A stretch of 44,787 nucleotides of DNA from a bacterium (GTDB taxonomy: Bacteria; Calditrichota; Calditrichia; RBG-13-44-9; J042). The stretch spans positions 1 through 44,787 of the forward strand of contig WFTQ01000107.1 in the NCBI GenBank assembly GCA_015485355.1, written 5' to 3'. Shown piece after piece: positions 41,084 to 44,787 of the stretch. Position 1 is the stretch's first letter. Each line of letters opens with the position of its first letter. The notes beneath the pieces were generated by a model. The model saw only the letters and a list, made by a program, of their open reading frames with translations, had not been told where the DNA came from and made no database searches. A program made the position numbers and the translations under genes.

Positions 41084-41121
41084 TCTTCGGTAACGCCCCT
41101 GCGGATTCCCCATGTTCCCCC

Positions 41122-41904
41122 TTAACCGCTTCCATCCTCTGCGCGGCGCAATTTCGGGGGCAGAAAGGTCATTAACTTTTGCTCAACAATGCGGGGATTA
41201 TCCCCGGATTGAATGGCCAGGATGCCTTCAATAATCATCTCCCGGATGAGCACCTCGCTTTTGGTTCGCTCCTTTAACTTTCCTGCCAGAGGCAGAAAAA
41301 CCAAGTTGGACAGGACCGCACCGTAAAAGGTGGTAATCAACGCTACCGCCATGGACGGCCCTATACTGGATGGATCTTTCATCGTTCTCAACATCATGAC
41401 CAAACCGATTAGCGTTCCGATCATTCCGAACGCCGGCGCCGCGGTGCCGAAGGCTTCGAAAATGCCCTGTCCTTTCCGATGCCGCTCCTCCAGGTTCGCC
41501 ACTTCCGTTTCCAGAATATCTCGCAACAACTCCGGTTCGGTGCCATCAATGGCCAGTTGTAATCCGCCTTTGATAAAATCATCGTCGATTTCTTTGATGT
41601 ATTTTTCCAGCACCAGCAACCCTTCCTTACGAGCCTCCTCGGCAAACTTGACAATCAATTTCACAATTTCCTGGGGGTCGGCCGTGGTCTGCATGATGGT
41701 CTGCCGGACAACGCCCATCAACCCCAGGACATCGCCCAACGGGTATTGCACCAGCACGGCGGAAATCGTACCGCCGACAACAATGAGAATGGAAGGAATG
41801 TTGATAAAACCGCCCAGTCCACCACCAACCATTATGGAAACCAGAATGAGCAAAGACCCGCCAAAAATTCCGATAAGGGTCGCTATGTCCAGTGCCTTCT
41901 TCAT
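41122..41904 (-). CDS. motA: Flagellar stator protein MotA
   Basis: A 260-residue protein with four membrane segments (about 5-25, 34-52, 150-170, 180-200). Family marks include GGGLGGFINIPSILIVVGGT, the cytoplasmic loop EEARKEGLLVLEK, FGTAAPAFGMIGTLIGLVMM and ALITTFYGAVLSNLVFLPLA. It couples ion flow with MotB to FliG rotation. The start overlaps the flbD stop by four bases (ATGA). motB follows only after 319 bases, whereas motA-motB are usually coupled. Confidence 0.96.
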   Translation of the reverse strand: MKKALDIATLIGIFGGSLLILVSIMVGGGLGGFINIPSILIVVGGTISAVLVQYPLGDVLGLMGVVRQTIMQTTADPQEIVKLIVKFAEEARKEGLLVLEKYIKEIDDDFIKGGLQLAIDGTEPELLRDILETEVANLEERHRKGQGIFEAFGTAAPAFGMIGTLIGLVMMLRTMKDPSSIGPSMAVALITTFYGAVLSNLVFLPLAGKLKERTKSEVLIREMIIEGILAIQSGDNPRIVEQKLMTFLPPKLRRAEDGSG

Positions 41905-42116
41905 AGCTGTTGTCTTTCAATTTCGATCCGGATCTTCTCGAAACAGCGCTGTCGATACTCAATAATCTTTTCCACCACTTCCTTCACGGTTTCTTTTACC
42001 AGAATTTTTTTCCCGGTCATGGTCGTAATAATGGTATCCGGCGTGGATTCCACAAACTCGATGATCTCGGCGTTAATCGTGATCGGTTGATTGTTGATTC
42101 GGGTAACCGTTATCAT
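41901..42116 (-). CDS. flbD: FlbD-family flagellar protein
   Basis: A 71-residue protein of the small FlbD (SwrD) family, found beside motA in many flagellar operons: MITVTRINNQPITINAEIIE, FVESTPDTIITTMTGKKILV and KETVKEVVEKIIEYRQ. In Bacillus the homologue SwrD raises swimming power; it is not the Caulobacter FlbD regulator. I start at ATG 42116, because the family begins MI-x-L/V-TR and GAGGG is 5 bases upstream. An ATG one codon earlier and a TTG at 42137 are alternatives. A sigma-28-like site is just upstream. Confidence 0.92.
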   Translation of the reverse strand: MITVTRINNQPITINAEIIEFVESTPDTIITTMTGKKILVKETVKEVVEKIIEYRQRCFEKIRIEIERQQL

Positions 42117-42143
42117 CATATCCCTCACAATGTTCAAAGCTCA

Positions 42144-42170
42144 TATTCGGCAGGAGAAAAACGAAAATTA
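42144..42170 (-). promoter_or_regulatory. Sigma-28 (FliA)-like promoter before flbD-motA
   Basis: On minus, TAAT (42170-42167), a 15-base spacer and GCCGAATA (42151-42144) match the FliA consensus TAAA-N15-GCCGATAA with exact spacing, one mismatch at -35 and two at -10. The predicted start near 42137 leaves about 20 bases before the flbD ATG. Placement right after the flgE hairpin and the class-3 nature of motA support it. Confidence 0.5.
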
Positions 42171-42229
42171 ACCCACCTTTCTCATCCCATTTCCCACGAG
42201 ATTCTGTGTTTCGACTTTTCGATTAACAC

Positions 42230-42252
42230 AGGGGCACCGCGGGTGTGCCCCT
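42230..42252. terminator. Strong hairpin just after flgE
   Basis: AGGGGCAC (42230-42237) and GTGCCCCT (42245-42252) form a perfect 8-bp stem with a 7-base loop, beginning 19 bases after the flgE stop. In the transcript direction it is followed by GTGTTAATCG, without a U-run, so it may be an attenuator, a Rho-associated stop or a 3'-end stabiliser. Confidence 0.5.
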
Positions 42253-42270
42253 ATGGGTTATGGGTTCAGG

Positions 42271-44367
42271 CTATCGTTTCAGGTTCGTCACCTCGGCCAG
42301 GAGGTCGTCGCTGGTGGTAATGATTCGGGCATTCGCCTGAAAACCTCGCTGAGCAACGATCATTTTGGTAAACTCTTCCGCCAGATCCACGTTGGATTGC
42401 TCCAGGGCTCCGGAGATAATCGAGGCATTGATGCCATCGCCCGCCGTGGTCAATACAGGATCACCCGAATTACCCGAGGCGACAAACAAATTATCCTCCG
42501 TTCTTAATAAACCACCCGGATTATTGAAATTGGCCAGACCAATCTGGGCCAGCAGCTGAACCACACCGTTGCTGAAAATTCCGGAAATGTTCCCAAATTG
42601 ATCGATGGCTATGCGTTCCAGAGTACCCATTCCGTAGCCATCTTGATTGACAATCAGGACATTGCTATTCGAACCGCTGAATTGCGTAATACCATCGAAA
42701 CTGCCCAATTCTCCGGGATTCAATTCGATGCTAATGAGATCGGACCCCTTATCCCCGGTGGCCAATTGCAGGGAAGACGAACCATCCAGATAACGAAAGC
42801 TCTTGATCGAACCATCGGTATTGAATTCGATATAGCCTTCGTTTCCTCCGGTGGCGGTGATGGAGTCGGGAACCCGGACCTCCCATTTCCAACGATTGGG
42901 CTGCACCACATCCTTGGTAAAAATGATCGTCAGATCAAAGCTGTTGCCCTGAGAGTCGTATACCGTAATCGAAGACGACTGCTGGGCGTCCTGGGCTTTC
43001 TGCAGCTCTTGATAATGCCCCGGGGTACTATCGAAGATATTGTTGAACAGTGTTCGGGCGGTCCCGCCGGGACCGGGGGTATCGTCTGCACGAATATCCA
43101 GGGCGGACAATTCGTATGCCTTACCGCCGTCTCCGTTGATTACCAAGGCCCCGTCATCTGCAGAGATCTGCACCCCCTCTTTGTTGGTCAATCCCAGAGC
43201 GGTTTCCAGTTCCGTGGCAAAGTCCTTATACGTGGTGGCGGTGGAAACGGTAAAAGCATATTCGGAGATGGGGTTTCCGCCCTTCAGGCCGTTAATGGTG
43301 ATTTCATCGCCCACCTGCAAACCCAATCGGTTGCCGTCGGCATCCCGCAAATCCACCAGTAAATCGGTTTCATTCGCCACGTGGGAGAATTCGTCTGTCT
43401 GCCTATCTCCTGCGGCTAAATCGCCGCTGGCGGAGCGTAAGGCCTGATTGAGAATGGGATTGTTACTCTCGATCGTCAGGACATTCGACGCCCCCGATAC
43501 GTTGGTAAATACAATCGCCCCATCGGCGTTCAGGCTGGCTGTGAGGGAGTTGCCGCCAAAATCATTATTAATTTCGGCAATCAGGTCATCCAGGGAATTG
43601 AAGGCCCCATTCCCGACCGCGGTATCGGCCGCCACATACTTATAGGTTCGGGTCCCCACCACGCTATCGCTGATGGTGATGGTGGTACTATTCGGGATCA
43701 TTCCTGAAATGACCTCATTGGCATTGCCTTTGGCATACAACCCTTCCACATCGCTGCCGTCCCCGGCTTTTTCCACGGCGAAAAGTCGGGTGGATTTCAG
43801 AATGGTGCCCAATGGCTCGGCACTGGCATCCAGGTTCCCCGCCAGGTCGATCCGACTGGTGGCATTAGCGGCGATCTTTTTCTCCAGAGGCAACCGGATG
43901 TCCGAAATAGGGGTCCCGGCTTCTATCACCCCGTCCTTGTTGGCCATAAACCCCTGCACCCGCAATCCATTGCTGGGCGATACCAGATACCCATTGGCAT
44001 CAAACTGAAATCCACCGGCCCGTGTAAAGACGCGCTTTTCGCCATCACTGAGTATGAAAAAACCGTTCCCCTGGATGGCCAGATCGGTTACCTGACCGGT
44101 ATTTTCGATGGTTCCTTGACTGAACAGCGTATCGATGGAATTCAACGACATTCCCAGGCCCACCTGCATGGGATTGGTTCCACCGAGATTGGCCAGGGGT
44201 TGGGTAGTACCTCGGAGTGTCTGGGCAAACATCTCGCTGAACGTCACTCGTCCCACCTTGAACCCGATGGTGTTGACGTTGGCAATATTATTGCCGATAA
44301 CATCCAGCATAACTTGATGATTGCGTAACCCTGAAACCCCGGCATAGAGTGAGCGGAGTAAACCCAT
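42271..44367 (-). CDS. flgE: Flagellar hook protein FlgE
   Basis: A 698-residue hook protein. The N-terminal rod-type motif (LRSLYAGVSGLRNHQVMLDV, IGNNIANVNTIGFK) and the FlgE-specific SLNSIDTLFSQGTIENTG, DLAIQGNGFFIL and RAGGFQFDANGYL are present. The C-terminus holds GALEQSNVDLAEEFTKMIVA and QRGFQANARIITTSDDLLAE. The centre (about 150-560) is much longer than in Salmonella FlgE (403 residues), with a repeated ITI/TAS-type beta region (LTIESNNPILN, SLTASLNADGAIVFTN). AAGGAGGG stands 4 bases before the ATG. It is exported by the gate encoded downstream. Confidence 0.95.
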   Translation of the reverse strand: MGLLRSLYAGVSGLRNHQVMLDVIGNNIANVNTIGFKVGRVTFSEMFAQTLRGTTQPLANLGGTNPMQVGLGMSLNSIDTLFSQGTIENTGQVTDLAIQGNGFFILSDGEKRVFTRAGGFQFDANGYLVSPSNGLRVQGFMANKDGVIEAGTPISDIRLPLEKKIAANATSRIDLAGNLDASAEPLGTILKSTRLFAVEKAGDGSDVEGLYAKGNANEVISGMIPNSTTITISDSVVGTRTYKYVAADTAVGNGAFNSLDDLIAEINNDFGGNSLTASLNADGAIVFTNVSGASNVLTIESNNPILNQALRSASGDLAAGDRQTDEFSHVANETDLLVDLRDADGNRLGLQVGDEITINGLKGGNPISEYAFTVSTATTYKDFATELETALGLTNKEGVQISADDGALVINGDGGKAYELSALDIRADDTPGPGGTARTLFNNIFDSTPGHYQELQKAQDAQQSSSITVYDSQGNSFDLTIIFTKDVVQPNRWKWEVRVPDSITATGGNEGYIEFNTDGSIKSFRYLDGSSSLQLATGDKGSDLISIELNPGELGSFDGITQFSGSNSNVLIVNQDGYGMGTLERIAIDQFGNISGIFSNGVVQLLAQIGLANFNNPGGLLRTEDNLFVASGNSGDPVLTTAGDGINASIISGALEQSNVDLAEEFTKMIVAQRGFQANARIITTSDDLLAEVTNLKR

Positions 44368-44404
44368 AATTAACCCTCCTTGTTTTGTTGTACTTCATCA
44401 TCCT

Positions 44405-44442
44405 TGAAGCGCACCTCGCTTCGGTCGGTCGGCGAGGCTTCA
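44405..44442. terminator. Hairpin between TIGR02530 gene and flgE
   Basis: TGAAG (44405-44409) and CCTCGC (44414-44419) pair with GCGAGG (44432-44437) and CTTCA (44438-44442), a two-part stem with a four-base bulge. No U-run follows on either strand. It lies 38 bases upstream of the flgE start, so it may affect flgE expression level. Confidence 0.35.
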
Positions 44443-44494
44443 GGGCCTCCTTCTGCGGTTTGAACAGGAAGGTCCGGCCCTGCTTCATTGGTTT

Positions 44495-44771
44495 TTACTT
44501 AATGATAATCGCCGAATCAATATTCGTGAACACGTTCTCCCGTAAATTCTCTTCGGCGATGGCGGTGATTACCGTTCGGTTATCCACACTGACAATAAAG
44601 GCCACATCTTCCATTAAAACCAGCGAGTCCCGAGCGCCCTTGGTCTCGGCCTTTTCCACGGCGGAGACCAGCTTGCGGACTTTCTCCGGTGTCATCTCAA
44701 TGTTGCGGCTTTGCAGGCGCGTTCGGGCGTGGGCAGAAAACTTAATCCCCTCGATTTCGCCCAACTTTTCC
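44495..44771 (-). CDS. TIGR02530-type flagellar operon protein, N-terminus cut
   Basis: The frame is open to the last genomic base (44771), so the N-terminus lies outside the contig. The visible 90 or so residues match the small flagellar operon protein family next to flgD/flgE: GIKFSAHARTRLQSRNIEMT, EKAETKGARDSLVLMEDVAF, IVSVDNRTVITA and NVFTNIDSAIII. Its function is not established. The TTG at 44764 is not taken as the start because coding continues upstream (EKL) to the adapter junction. It precedes flgE by 127 bases. Confidence 0.85.
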
Positions 44772-44787
44772 CTGTCTCTTATACACA
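44772..44787. other. Tn5/Nextera mosaic-end adapter remnant
   Basis: The last 16 bases read CTGTCTCTTATACACA, identical to the 5' part of the Tn5 mosaic-end sequence used in tagmentation libraries. It is sequencing adapter and not genome; the true contig end is 44771. Confidence 0.93.

Larger units (their letters stand above)
40803..41121. other. Regulatory spacer between motA and motB
   Basis: A 319-base gap in an otherwise tightly packed operon. No coding frame with a family pattern is seen. From motA onward (minus direction) it holds an inverted repeat CGGCCGG/CCGGCCG (41056-41062 and 41077-41083), an AT-richer stretch, the palindrome CCGGCGCCGG (40926-40935), another AT-rich stretch (40889-40915), and then the sigma-54-like element 40835-40850. 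It probably ends one transcript and starts another. Confidence 0.55.

Noticed and set aside
44464-44500. TAAA-N15-GCCGGACC on minus upstream of flgE, spaced like a sigma-28 promoter.
   Set aside because: The second half of the -10 (GACC) has none of the AT bases needed for melting, so chance is more likely.
1-44787. CRISPR arrays, tRNA or rRNA genes, insertion sequences and prophage genes.
   Set aside because: None was seen: no regularly spaced direct repeats, cloverleaf-type sequences, transposase or phage motifs.

Overview
The window comes from a Gram-negative, flagellated bacterium. ADP-heptose (LPS core) genes, outer-membrane-type lipoproteins, a dCache sensor kinase and a polar-type flagellar cluster (flhF, flhG, fliA) support this. 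The gene order TIGR02530-flgE-flbD-motA-motB-fliL-M-N-O-P-Q-R-flhB-A-F-G-fliA, the many soluble GAF/HDOD signalling proteins and the moderate GC content would fit Calditrichota/FCB-like or another deep uncultured lineage. That placement is inference only. The window is a contig end: its last 16 bases (44772-44787) are the Tn5/Nextera mosaic-end adapter and not genome.

Layout. (1) 1-908: the start of a SpoU-type tRNA methyltransferase gene (trmJ-like, minus strand, cut by the window edge) and a small HicB/HicA-like pair on plus. (2) 951-9350, minus strand: two signalling units. One is an HDOD protein followed by a GAF-PAS hybrid histidine kinase. The other is an orphan family-5 solute-binding protein, a dCache histidine kinase and an NtrC-type sigma-54 activator, behind a clear housekeeping promoter. 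(3) 9913-20843, plus strand: housekeeping and envelope genes: NUDIX hydrolase, trmB, recJ, rodZ-like, thioredoxin-like lipoprotein, gamma-glutamyltransferase, a small membrane protein, hldA-like kinase, hldC-like adenylyltransferase and an MltD-like lytic transglycosylase with three LysM domains. (4) 21077-21310: a PspC-domain protein. (5) 21411-44771, minus strand: a long flagellar cluster.

The flagellar cluster carries export gate (fliO-R, flhA, flhB), switch (fliM, fliN), stator (motA, motB), hook (flgE), FlbD, FliL, placement/number GTPases (flhF, flhG) and sigma-28 (fliA). Its distal part holds no chemotaxis genes. Instead it has a second HDOD-histidine kinase pair, a TPR/membrane/DUF6115-like protein, a FliK-like protein, a REC-histidine kinase with a degraded ATP site, and FapA (DUF342). 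Two promoter-like elements divide the cluster: a sigma-28-like site before flbD-motA, and a near-consensus sigma-54 site before motB-fliL-M-N... GC-rich hairpins lie just after flgE and just after motA. Together these suggest a visible flagellar expression hierarchy.

The most unusual content is regulatory. HDOD followed by a soluble GAF kinase occurs twice, once standing alone and once inside the flagellar operon. A periplasmic peptide-binding-type protein is linked to a sigma-54 two-component system with no transporter. Several kinases have altered catalytic motifs. No rRNA, tRNA, CRISPR array, prophage or insertion sequence was recognised.
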